DNA of 12,903 nucleotides from Chitinophagaceae bacterium (GTDB taxonomy: Bacteria; Bacteroidota; Bacteroidia; Chitinophagales; Chitinophagaceae): positions 1 to 12,903 of the forward strand of contig JAHEZA010000022.1 of NCBI GenBank assembly GCA_023251335.1, written 5' to 3'. This document shows, one piece after another, positions 1 to 6,939 of this stretch. The notes under the pieces were generated by a model. That model was not told the DNA's origin. It saw only the letters and a list, made by a program, of their open reading frames with translations, and searched no databases. Within the stretch, counting starts at the first letter, position 1, and each line of letters opens with the position of its first letter. Position numbers and translations under genes: made by a program.

Positions 1-1098
1 TTCGTGTATCATTGTTGTGACATCATGCATAGACTGAGCCGCGTTCATAAAAATAAATGGTGCGCCGCTTTCTGCCAACGGCATGTTGTATCCTCCTGGC
101 GCTTTTCCACTGCGGCTTTCCAAATCCAGGTGGTGCATCGCATTCATTTGCTGCAGGCAATCACCGAAAAAGGGGCGAATCCTGGTAAAGCATTCAATGG
201 TTTTATCAAGCAATTCTTTTCCTGTTTCAAACGGAGTCAGTGGTTTTGTGCCTTCAGGTTCTGCTTCCATATCCCACGGACGAAGCTGCTCCACTTGCAG
301 TTTCGCTTTCTTATGCTGGTATATTTTTGCTACCAAAGGAATTACATGCTTTTTTACAGAATCATGAAATTCAAAAGTGTCCTCTTTGTTATAATCAAAA
401 CGACCAAGCTCTTTAAATTTAAAATCCCTGTAATTTTTAAAGCCTGCATTCAAGGCCTCCTGGTTTCTTTTTTTTATCAGATCAGAAAATAAAATGTCCA
501 GTTCATCCTTATTCTCCAGTCTTCTTTCATTCACCTTTCGGTAAACTTCTTCGCGAAGTTTTATGTCGTGGCTTTCAAGAAATTTACTAGCCTGCTGCAG
601 CGTGTATTCCTTACCGTTAACCTCTATACTCATTTTTCCAGTGATCATTCCATAATGCTGCTGCAATACGGCAAGTTCTGATTGTATTGGAATATTTTCT
701 TCCCTAAAAAGATCTATGCTCTTTCGTATAGAGCGCAGGTAGGTAAAGTATTTATCTTTATCTAATTCATCAGTAAACGGACAATTAATCAGTTTTTTAT
801 TTATCTCAAAAGCATAGGGTTGAATCTTTGGCTGAATTTCCATTACAAAGAAATTGAAGGCTTCTTCCAGCTTTTTGTTATTGGTGTCGCAGGTCATCCG
901 TATCTGTCGCCAACAGGAATCTTCATTGATCATGGCTTCCAGTTCGCTCATGTCTGCCAGCCATTTTTCCAATTCTTCTTTTGAATTCAGTTTTCTTTCA
1001 AGAAGCTCTTTAAAATAAGGCTCAAGGCTTGCCCAATCAGAAACGGTTAAATCTTCCGGAAGATAATTTCTTTTTAATTTTTGTAACTGAGTAGTCAT
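1..1098 (-). CDS. M3 family oligoendopeptidase (PepF-like), C-terminus outside window
   Basis: Zinc metallopeptidase of the M3 (thimet/oligoendopeptidase F) type, expected to cleave short peptides in the cytoplasm. The frame is open from ATG at 1098 to the window edge, giving 366 residues without a stop; full family members are about 560-600 residues, so roughly the last third is missing. The N-terminal part is the long charged helical region of the family. The visible C-terminal part contains GGYNMPLAESGAPFIFMNA followed by MHDVTTMIHE, and the last two residues (H365, E366) are the first half of the HExxH zinc motif. No signal peptide is seen: the start MTTQLQKLKRNYLPEDL is polar. The gene lies 186 bp downstream of the DUF5606 gene on the same strand, probably as a separate unit. 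Family assignment is firm; whether it is PepF proper or another M3B clade cannot be decided here. Confidence 0.92.
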   Translation of the reverse strand, partial: MTTQLQKLKRNYLPEDLTVSDWASLEPYFKELLERKLNSKEELEKWLADMSELEAMINEDSCWRQIRMTCDTNNKKLEEAFNFFVMEIQPKIQPYAFEINKKLINCPFTDELDKDKYFTYLRSIRKSIDLFREENIPIQSELAVLQQHYGMITGKMSIEVNGKEYTLQQASKFLESHDIKLREEVYRKVNERRLENKDELDILFSDLIKKRNQEALNAGFKNYRDFKFKELGRFDYNKEDTFEFHDSVKKHVIPLVAKIYQHKKAKLQVEQLRPWDMEAEPEGTKPLTPFETGKELLDKTIECFTRIRPFFGDCLQQMNAMHHLDLESRSGKAPGGYNMPLAESGAPFIFMNAAQSMHDVTTMIHE

Positions 1099-1163
1099 AG
1101 TGAATGGGTGATTTAATAGGTTTGAGATTTACGAAAATGCAGTAAACAAATAAAAAGTGGAGA

Positions 1164-1179
1164 TTTCTCTTCGGAGAAG
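1164..1179. other. Small UUCG hairpin in the leader of the M3 peptidase gene
   Basis: TTTCTC, loop TTCG, GAGAAG form a 6-bp stem (one G-T pair). It lies in the 186-bp gap between the DUF5606 and M3 peptidase genes. On the minus strand the stem is followed about 9 nt later by a T-run, so it could be a weak terminator for DUF5606 or merely leader structure. The stable UUCG loop is on the plus-strand side, which has no gene, so function is doubtful. Confidence 0.2.
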
Positions 1180-1255
1180 CTATGTTGCTAATTAATAATC
1201 TTGCTTATAGTAAATCAACAAATAATAACAATTTGTATTCAGGATAATATTCCCG

Positions 1256-1277
1256 ATTAACCAATTGACCAATTAAC
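1256..1277. repeat. Short intergenic tandem repeat, 8-bp unit ATTRACCA
   Basis: Just after the stop of the DUF5606 gene the unit ATTAACCA is followed by ATTGACCA and then ATTAAC, that is 2.75 copies of an 8-bp unit with one substitution. It is non-coding. No hairpin terminator with a T-run is associated with it. The function is unknown. Confidence 0.55.
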
Positions 1278-1284
1278 TTCTTCC

Positions 1285-1800
1285 CTACTTCACTCCCCTG
1301 CTTTCGATTTTTTTAGGATTCATCTGCTGTGGCTTCATATCTTTTACGTGCGCATTTTCTATGTGAGCAGGCTTTGCATTTTTTAATTCGGCGGCAGCCT
1401 CTTTTTCTTCTTCCGTTTTTACTTTTATTTCGATTTTATTTTTCGCAATGATGTGAAACCATTTCACCATCTTCTTCATATCACTGGCATAAACCCTGTC
1501 AAAATCCATATCCGGATATACTTTTTGAAAATAACTTTTGAGTGCTTTTGGGTCGGCGCTGTTTTCCGGCACTTTCTCTTTGTTCTTTTTCATCGCCTCA
1601 AACAGTTCGGCCAGCGAAGTATTGCCGGAGGTGGCATATACTTCTATACTTTCAAGATGTGAAAAATTATGCTGGCGGGTGCTAACAAATTTGGAAACAT
1701 TGTCTTCCAGTGAGCGCACAACGGCCCCGTCAGATTTTGACGATAACAATTCAAATAAGCCGGGCATGCCGGTAACAGAAACTAGTTTACTATACTCCAT
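1285..1800 (-). CDS. DUF5606 domain protein
   Basis: Protein of 171 residues from ATG at 1800 to TAG at 1285. I recognise the Bacteroidota-specific DUF5606 family from the opening MEYSKLVSVTGMPGLFELL and the following SKSDGAVVRSLED, which matches the family pattern of a short strand, a 'G.PGLF.L' turn and a 'G.VVRSLE' strand; the next conserved block is YATSGNTSLAELFEAM. The molecular function is not known. No signal peptide or membrane span is visible, so it is presumably cytoplasmic. The C-terminal 45 residues are charged, Ala/Glu/Lys-rich and probably disordered. An upstream in-frame ATG at 1830 would add MHSRKVKNNF, but the family normally begins near the MEYSK methionine and the extension covers a probable promoter, so I prefer 1800. 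It is transcribed divergently from the outer-membrane protein cluster. Confidence 0.85.
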   Translation of the reverse strand: MEYSKLVSVTGMPGLFELLSSKSDGAVVRSLEDNVSKFVSTRQHNFSHLESIEVYATSGNTSLAELFEAMKKNKEKVPENSADPKALKSYFQKVYPDMDFDRVYASDMKKMVKWFHIIAKNKIEIKVKTEEEKEAAAELKNAKPAHIENAHVKDMKPQQMNPKKIESRGVK

Positions 1801-1826
1801 AAAATTATTTTTTACTTTTCGGGAGT

Positions 1827-1834
1827 GCAATATA
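1827..1834 (-). promoter_or_regulatory. Possible -7 box for the DUF5606 gene (TATATTGC)
   Basis: On the minus strand, TATATTGC lies 26 bp before the preferred ATG. It resembles the Bacteroidota -7 consensus TAnnTTTG with one T missing. No well-placed -33 TTTG is seen; the nearest one is about 27 bp upstream. Weak call. Confidence 0.2.
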
Positions 1835-2027
1835 ATAGAAATGGCATTTAGTTCCCGTTAACAAAATAAAAAAGTGTTTTTAACAATAGTAGTCTAATAA
1901 TCCGCCAATAACCTTAATTGCTCAAATTAGAAACGAATATTATTTGCTAATCAACAACCAGGCAATTTGTTTTTCGTCCTGCGAAGGTTTTTTGCAATTA
2001 CATCGTCCTATGATTAATTCACTCAAT

Positions 2028-4901
2028 ATGCAAAAAATTCTAGTTCTATTTTTCTCGGTAATTGTTTGTGCAAATTCTTATGGGCAAAGCGTTTCAGGAA
2101 CTGTTGAAGATGCGGGAAGCAATTCACCTCTCTCAAACGCCACCGTTAGTTTTGCTAATGCCAATTCACCCACAAAGCCTTTGCTTACGGTAAGCGGCGG
2201 CAACGGATCTTTCATTTTCAAAAATGTACCAACAGGGAATTATACTTTATCTATAACATCTGTTGGCTATAAGGCTTATGAAAAAAAGATAGTTGTAGGG
2301 GATAAAGATATTGCTCTGGGTACAATTGCCATTGCTAAAACCGCTGAAACTCTTTCAACTGTTGTAATTGACAACACACCGGCTGTAAGGCAACATGGTG
2401 ATACGCTCGATTATTCAGCGAGCAAATACAAAGTGAATCCTGATGCTACCAGTGAGGACCTGATAAGAAAAATGCCGGGAGTAACAGTGGATAAATCGAC
2501 AGGAGCGGTGACTGCCCAGGGCGAAACTGTAAAAAAAGTGACCGTAGATGGGAGAGACTTTTTTGGAGATGATGCTACCGCTACTCTAAGAAATTTGCCT
2601 GCCGATGTGGTTGACAAGATCCAGGTATTTGATAAACTCAGCGACCAGGCTCAACTTACCGGCTTTGATGATGGTAACACAACCAAGTCAATTAATATTG
2701 TTACGAAAAAAGATATGCGCACGGGAAACTTTGGGCGTATCTATGGCGGCTATGGAACGGATGGAACCTACAACGCCGGCGGCAACGTAAGTTTTTTCAA
2801 CAATGCCAGAAGAATTTCTTTGGTAGGATTGGCAAATAATGTAAACCAGCAAAACTTTTCATCGCAGGATTTACTGGGTGTAAGCAGCAGTGGAAACCGC
2901 GGGGGCGGCGGAAGACGTGGCGGCCAGGGTGGCAACACGTCCGGTTTTACAGTAGGTCCTCAAAATGGTATTGCTACCACCAATGCATTCGGGATAAATT
3001 ACAGCGATGCATGGGGAAAGAAAGTGGACGTGACAGGAAGCTATTTTTTTAATAACAGCAATACGAACAATCTCCAAACCATTGAGCAGGAAAATTTTGT
3101 TACTGCCGACTCTTCTTTATACTATAATGAAAATTCACTTTCTAAAGCAAAGAATTATAACAATCGTGTGAATTTCAGGCTTACTTACCGGATTGATTCC
3201 AGCAATACAATTATTGCCACTTCTAATTTAAATTTTCAAACCAATAATTCTATCAATCTTGTAAAGGGCAAAAACTACATTGACCAGGCAAAACAAAACT
3301 TATTAAGCGAGACTGAAAATGACATTAATAGTGATAATAAGGGAAACAATTTAAGTAATGAAGTGTTGCTTCGCCATGCTTTTTCAAAAAGAGGAAGAAG
3401 CATTTCTCTTGGGGTGAACCAGTCTTCCGGAGATAAAAACGGGGAAAATTTTTTAGACGCCTATAATAGTTATTATAAACCACTTAGCCAGGATACGGTA
3501 AAACAACTTTCTAACCAGGAAAGCAATAGTAATCAGTACCGGCTAAGCCTGGTTTACACCGAACCGATAGCTCCAAAAACACAAATGCAGATAAATTACA
3601 CCCCAACTTTCCAAACCAGCAAGGCAGACCAGGAGACTTTTGGTTATGATGATGGAAGTTCCAAGTATTCAACATTAGATACCAGCCTTAGCAATAAATT
3701 TAATAACACCTACAATACACAAAACACAGGTGTAACCTTTCGTCATGGCGACAGGAATAATATGATAGCTGCTGGCATCTCTTACCAATACAGCGAATTG
3801 AAAAGCAGCCAGGAATTTCCGCAGGTTGGAAAAATTGACAACACATACAGTAACTTTTTGGGGAATGTTTTTTCAAGGTTTAAGTTATCATCCAGAAGCA
3901 CGTTGAGGGTGATTTACCGTGGATCGGTGAGCGCGCCATCCGTAACACAATTACAAAATGTAATTAATAACTCCAACCAGTTTTTCTATACAACCGGAAA
4001 CCCTGGCCTGCAACAACAATACACCAATAACCTGATTGCACGTTATAATTATACCAACTCCGGAAAAAGTAAAAGTTTTTTTGCGAACCTTTTCCTTCAG
4101 AATATTAGCGATTATATAACCAATGCTACCTATACCGCATTCGAAGATTCGGCTCTTTCCAATACGGTGATTTTGAACAAAGGCTCGCAATTGTCTAAGC
4201 CAGTCAATATGAATGGCTACATCAGTGCACGGTCTTTTTTTACTTACGGAATGCCATTAACATTTATAAAATCAAACCTGAACTGGAATGCCGGAGTAAG
4301 CTATACAAGATTACCTGGAATGAATAATAACGTCTCTAATATTTCCAACATTACTAATTACAATTTGGGCGCTGTATTGGGAAGTAATATTAATGAGTAT
4401 ATTGATTTCAATATATCTTATTCTGCAAATTTCAATGTAGCAAAAAATACCTTTCAGCCTAACTTAGATAATAATTATTTTACACAAACGGCAGGCATTG
4501 ACGTCAATTTACTAACTAAAAAAGGAACTTTTTTCCAAAATAGTTTAGCTAATCAAAATTACAAAGGCTTGTCCGACGGCTTCAACCAGAACTATTGGTT
4601 ATGGAATATGGCCATAGGCCAGAAATTTTTGAAAGGAGAAAAAGGAGAATTGAAACTTTCGGTATTTGACCTGTTAAATCAAAATAAAAGTATTACCCGT
4701 TCTGTTACTTCTTCTTATGTTCAGGACCAGACAAACACCGTATTGCAACAATATTTTATGCTGACATTTACTTATAAATTGAAGACATTTGGAAAAGGAA
4801 AGGCTCCCGGTAATGACAGAGGAGACGAAAACCGGCATTTTGGCGGGCCGGGTGGACCTCCATTCGGCGGTGGCCGTGGCCCCGGCGGCCCTCAACTTTA
4901 G
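2028..4901 (+). CDS. TonB-receptor-like outer-membrane beta-barrel protein (carboxypeptidase-regulatory domain, plug, barrel)
   Basis: Outer-membrane protein of 957 residues from ATG at 2028. Residues 1-20 (MQKILVLFFSVIVCANSYGQ) are a signal peptide. Residues 21-110 form a carboxypeptidase-regulatory-like beta sandwich, with the typical GTVEDAGSNSPLSNATV and SVGYKAYEKKI strands. Residues 115-235 are plug-like: LIRKMPGVTVD, VTVDGRDFFGDD, LPADVVDKIQVFDKLSDQA. The rest is alternating aromatic/polar barrel sequence ending in QQYFMLTFTYKLKTFG, as in the OMP_b-brl_3 family. Unusual are a Gly/Arg-rich stretch (residues 290-302) and a Gly/Pro/Arg-rich tail of about 36 residues after the last strand. 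No TonB box is obvious, so energised transport is uncertain and the substrate is unknown. ATG at 2010 (MINSLN extension) is possible; the TTG at 1944 is not credible. It is followed 18 bp later by an ECF sigma gene, suggesting co-transcription. Confidence 0.9.
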   Translation: MQKILVLFFSVIVCANSYGQSVSGTVEDAGSNSPLSNATVSFANANSPTKPLLTVSGGNGSFIFKNVPTGNYTLSITSVGYKAYEKKIVVGDKDIALGTIAIAKTAETLSTVVIDNTPAVRQHGDTLDYSASKYKVNPDATSEDLIRKMPGVTVDKSTGAVTAQGETVKKVTVDGRDFFGDDATATLRNLPADVVDKIQVFDKLSDQAQLTGFDDGNTTKSINIVTKKDMRTGNFGRIYGGYGTDGTYNAGGNVSFFNNARRISLVGLANNVNQQNFSSQDLLGVSSSGNRGGGGRRGGQGGNTSGFTVGPQNGIATTNAFGINYSDAWGKKVDVTGSYFFNNSNTNNLQTIEQENFVTADSSLYYNENSLSKAKNYNNRVNFRLTYRIDSSNTIIATSNLNFQTNNSINLVKGKNYIDQAKQNLLSETENDINSDNKGNNLSNEVLLRHAFSKRGRSISLGVNQSSGDKNGENFLDAYNSYYKPLSQDTVKQLSNQESNSNQYRLSLVYTEPIAPKTQMQINYTPTFQTSKADQETFGYDDGSSKYSTLDTSLSNKFNNTYNTQNTGVTFRHGDRNNMIAAGISYQYSELKSSQEFPQVGKIDNTYSNFLGNVFSRFKLSSRSTLRVIYRGSVSAPSVTQLQNVINNSNQFFYTTGNPGLQQQYTNNLIARYNYTNSGKSKSFFANLFLQNISDYITNATYTAFEDSALSNTVILNKGSQLSKPVNMNGYISARSFFTYGMPLTFIKSNLNWNAGVSYTRLPGMNNNVSNISNITNYNLGAVLGSNINEYIDFNISYSANFNVAKNTFQPNLDNNYFTQTAGIDVNLLTKKGTFFQNSLANQNYKGLSDGFNQNYWLWNMAIGQKFLKGEKGELKLSVFDLLNQNKSITRSVTSSYVQDQTNTVLQQYFMLTFTYKLKTFGKGKAPGNDRGDENRHFGGPGGPPFGGGRGPGGPQL

Positions 4902-4919
4902 CATATAAATATTTTTGCT

Positions 4920-5498
4920 TTGAATGATGAAAGAGAATTAATAGCCCTCCTTAAAAAAAAAGACAGGAAAGCTTTTAAAATAATTGTGGAAGCCTGGCAG
5001 GATATGGTTTACAACACTGCACTTGGACTTTTGCAAAATGCTGAGGATGCTGAGGATACGGCCCAGGAAGTTTTTATACAGGTATATGATTCCATTCTTA
5101 CATTTAAAGAAGAATCCAAATTTTCTACCTGGCTTTATCGTATTACGGTTACTAAATCACTGGATCTTATCAGGAAGAAAAAAAGAAAAAAAAGATTTGC
5201 GTTTGTTCAAAGTTTGTACGGCAAAAATGATGAGTTGGTAAATGACCCTTCCGACTTTTTTCATCCGGGCGTAAAACTGGAAAACAAAGAAAATGCGGTT
5301 GTTCTTTTTAAGGCAGTAGAAAAATTACCCGCCAATCAAAAAACGGCTTTTATACTCAATAAAACAGAAGGTTTAAGCTATGGAGAAATTAGTGAGATAA
5401 TGAAATTGAGTGGATCGGCGGTGGATGCGCTTTTGCAACGTGCAAAAAAAAATCTACAAACGCATCTGAAAGAATATTATGAAGTAGCTTTAAAATAA
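4920..5498 (+). CDS. ECF-type RNA polymerase sigma factor (sigma-70 family)
   Basis: Protein of 192 residues that should direct RNA polymerase to a small regulon. Region 2 spans about residues 10-90 and shows YNTALGLLQNAEDAEDTAQEVF (the core-binding helix with the conserved 'DAEDxxQEVF') and FSTWLYRITVTKSLDLIRKKKRKKR. Region 4 spans about 125-182 with LPANQKTAFILNKTEGLSY and the helix-turn-helix YGEISEIMKLSGSAVDALLQRAKKNL. No C-terminal extra domain is present. The start is TTG at 4920: the first in-frame ATG is at residue 29, inside region 2, and the two overlapping ATGs at 4924 and 4927 lie in a frame that stops after five codons. It begins 18 bp after the barrel gene. The coding sequence has A9, A7, A8 and A9 runs. 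The next gene product is a likely membrane partner. Target promoters were not identified. Confidence 0.92.
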   Translation: MNDERELIALLKKKDRKAFKIIVEAWQDMVYNTALGLLQNAEDAEDTAQEVFIQVYDSILTFKEESKFSTWLYRITVTKSLDLIRKKKRKKRFAFVQSLYGKNDELVNDPSDFFHPGVKLENKENAVVLFKAVEKLPANQKTAFILNKTEGLSYGEISEIMKLSGSAVDALLQRAKKNLQTHLKEYYEVALK

Positions 5499-5558
5499 AG
5501 AAGGATTTCTATAAAAATAACGTCTAATTAAAGAGTGATAATAAAAAATATAATCATC

Positions 5559-5888
5559 ATGCAGAAAAATATCAATCATAAGATTCAGAAAGCGCTCGAT
5601 AGCCTTGACGGTATGGACAAGGCTTCAGTAAAACCATTCTTTTTTGCGAGGCTGGAAGCAAGAATGAACAGTGAGAAAAGTATTTGGGGAAATGTATCAT
5701 CTTTTGTTGCCAGGCCCGCTATTGCATTTGCGTGTATTTGTTTCATAATAATGGTTAATGCCGCTGTTATTTTTTCTTCAGCAAAAAGTAATGCCGTTAG
5801 TTCCAGCCAAAATGATGAGATTGCTACAGTAGATGAATACAGCCAGGTAAGTTCTAACCTTTTTGAATTTGTAAATACACAACCTTAA
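5559..5888 (+). CDS. Small single-span membrane protein, candidate anti-sigma factor
   Basis: Protein of 109 residues. The N-terminal ~47 residues are polar and cytoplasmic by prediction, with helix IQKALDSLDGM and the motif PFFFARLEARM (residues 26-36). One membrane span follows at about 51-74 (PAIAFACICFIIMVNAAVIF), then a short Ser/Asn-rich outer part. It has neither the HxxxCxxC motif of zinc-binding anti-sigma factors nor FecR/DUF4974 features. Its position directly after an ECF sigma gene and before a membrane-anchored Spy-like protein suggests the role that CnrY plays in Cupriavidus: holding the sigma factor at the membrane. That is inference from topology and gene order; the sequence itself is not one I can assign to a characterised family. 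ATG at 5559 is preferred to the GTG at 5535, which would add MIIKNIII. Its stop overlaps the next start (TAATG), indicating translational coupling. Confidence 0.75.
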   Translation: MQKNINHKIQKALDSLDGMDKASVKPFFFARLEARMNSEKSIWGNVSSFVARPAIAFACICFIIMVNAAVIFSSAKSNAVSSSQNDEIATVDEYSQVSSNLFEFVNTQP

Positions 5889-6388
5889 TGAACAATTCCG
5901 CAAAAATAAAGTCGCTGGTCACCATTATCATTTTCCTGTTGATAACAAATATTGCTATGTTGATCTTCTTCCTGGCCGCCGGTAGGCCGGCAGATATGAG
6001 AGAAAAAAATCGTGAATTCAATGGGATGTACAATTCACTTCAGAGTGAAGTCGGATTTACGAAAGATCAGTTAGATCAATACCAGGTGTTACGAAAAGAA
6101 CAAAGAGATAAAGTGCGCCCATTGTTTAATGAATTAAGAAACGCAAAGAAAGATTTTTATAAATTAATTTATTCTTCTTCTAATCCGGATTCGCTGATCA
6201 ATGCTGACGCGGATTCCATTGCCCAAAAACAAAAAGCGCTCGACATGCAGATGTTTCGTTATTTCAAAAATATCAGGAGTATTTGCACGCCCGAACAGCT
6301 TCCCAAATTCGATACCACGGTTACAAAGGAAATCGGGCGAATGGTCGGAGGACATCCCGGAAATACGAAACAAGGGCATTCCAAATAG
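5888..6388 (+). CDS. Membrane-anchored Spy/CnrX-like periplasmic sensor
   Basis: Protein of 166 residues with an N-terminal membrane anchor at about 9-31 (LVTIIIFLLITNIAMLIFFLA) and no clear cleavage site, then a helical periplasmic domain. Two LTxxQ-like motifs mark the Spy/CpxP/CnrX superfamily: GFTKDQLDQYQVLRKEQ (from 56) and ICTPEQLPKF (132-141), separated by long charged helices (VRPLFNELRNAKKDFYKLIY; ALDMQMFRYFKNIR). Such proteins are often annotated as heavy-metal sensors. The only histidines are in the C-terminal tail (GGHPGNTKQGHSK), so the His/Met nickel-cobalt site of CnrX is not evident and metal sensing is unsupported. The start ATG shares one base with the stop of the preceding one-span protein gene. 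I infer it is the outside sensor that controls the sigma factor through that protein; a chaperone-like role as in Spy is the alternative. Confidence 0.8.
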   Translation: MNNSAKIKSLVTIIIFLLITNIAMLIFFLAAGRPADMREKNREFNGMYNSLQSEVGFTKDQLDQYQVLRKEQRDKVRPLFNELRNAKKDFYKLIYSSSNPDSLINADADSIAQKQKALDMQMFRYFKNIRSICTPEQLPKFDTTVTKEIGRMVGGHPGNTKQGHSK

Positions 6389-6446
6389 TCTTATTTGACC
6401 AACGTCACTTATCATTCTTAAATAAATTAAAAAAAATTAAACATTC

Positions 6447-6830
6447 ATGAAAACAAAGATCACCATGTTGTTTGCATTATTGACAATGGCGACAACCATC
6501 ATTTTTGCCCAGGGCGGCGGGCAACATATGACCGTCCCTGAAAGGGTAAAAGCAACGATGGACAAAATTACCCCGGCGCTTGCCCTCAATCCGCAACAGG
6601 TAAGCAGCACAGACAGCGTGTTTACTGACTATTACACTACAATTGGTAAGGCAATGCAGGATGCGCGGGCCTCAGGCGAACGCCCTGACCGCAGCGTATT
6701 TGAAAAAATGAGGGCTGACAGGGATGCTAAATTGAAAAATATTTTCACCCCGGACCAATACACAAAATTTAAGAATGAAGTAGAAGCTACGCTTCGCCCG
6801 CAAAGAAATCCACAGGGACAGAATACTTAA
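6447..6830 (+). CDS. Secreted Spy-like (LTxxQ) periplasmic protein
   Basis: Protein of 127 residues with a signal peptide (MKTKITMLFALLTMATTIIFAQ, cleavage near residue 22) and a small helical domain. Two LTxxQ-like motifs are visible, LALNPQQV (45-52) and IFTPDQYTKF (99-108), separated by a charged segment (SVFEKMRADRDAKLKN). The spacing and motifs match the Spy/CpxP type, here in a shortened form. Mature protein should be free in the periplasm, in contrast to the anchored relative encoded just upstream. It starts 58 bp after that gene and is followed by a strong terminator, so it is probably the last gene of the cluster. A chaperone, a decoy or a feedback ligand for the sensor are all possible; there is no direct evidence for any of these. 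There is no His/Cys cluster for metal binding. Confidence 0.8.
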   Translation: MKTKITMLFALLTMATTIIFAQGGGQHMTVPERVKATMDKITPALALNPQQVSSTDSVFTDYYTTIGKAMQDARASGERPDRSVFEKMRADRDAKLKNIFTPDQYTKFKNEVEATLRPQRNPQGQNT

Positions 6831-6853
6831 GATTTAAAAAATCACCGGGTTTC

Positions 6854-6884
6854 AAAAAGGATTGCCTTCGGGCGATCTTTTTTT
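6854..6884. terminator. Rho-independent terminator, probably bidirectional
   Basis: AAAAAGG-ATTGCC, loop TTCG, GGCGAT-C-TTTTTTT form a hairpin with a 7-bp GC-containing core (one T-G pair) closed by the stable C(UUCG)G tetraloop and followed by seven T. The A-run on the left side gives a T-run on the other strand, so it can also stop transcription of the convergent engB gene, whose stop lies 56 bp away. It closes the five-gene cluster 24 bp after the last stop codon. Confidence 0.88.
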
Positions 6885-6939
6885 ATGGAATGAATTTTAC
6901 TAAAGAGAAAACCGGAAAAAATGTTTGTTTACTGTATGG

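Noticed and set aside
4..492. Plus-strand open frames within the M3 peptidase gene
   Set aside because: They are antisense shadows of a well-conserved minus-strand gene, and their translations are rich in Phe, Cys and His with no family resemblance.
1857..1884. GTTAAC...TTTTTAAC inverted repeat in the divergent promoter region
   Set aside because: The stem is five A-T-rich pairs plus an offset A/T stretch; expected by chance in this composition.
1944..2027. Upstream extension of the outer-membrane protein to TTG 1944
   Set aside because: It would put 28 polar residues before a perfect signal peptide. Only the short extension from ATG 2010 remains possible.
4910..4917. TATTTTTG, a perfect TAnnTTTG box just before the sigma gene
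   Set aside because: A transcript from it would start at about 4922 or later, after the TTG start codon, and the first ATG it would offer opens a five-codon frame. No -33 TTTG is present. Probably chance in AT-rich DNA, unless the sigma factor uses an internal start.
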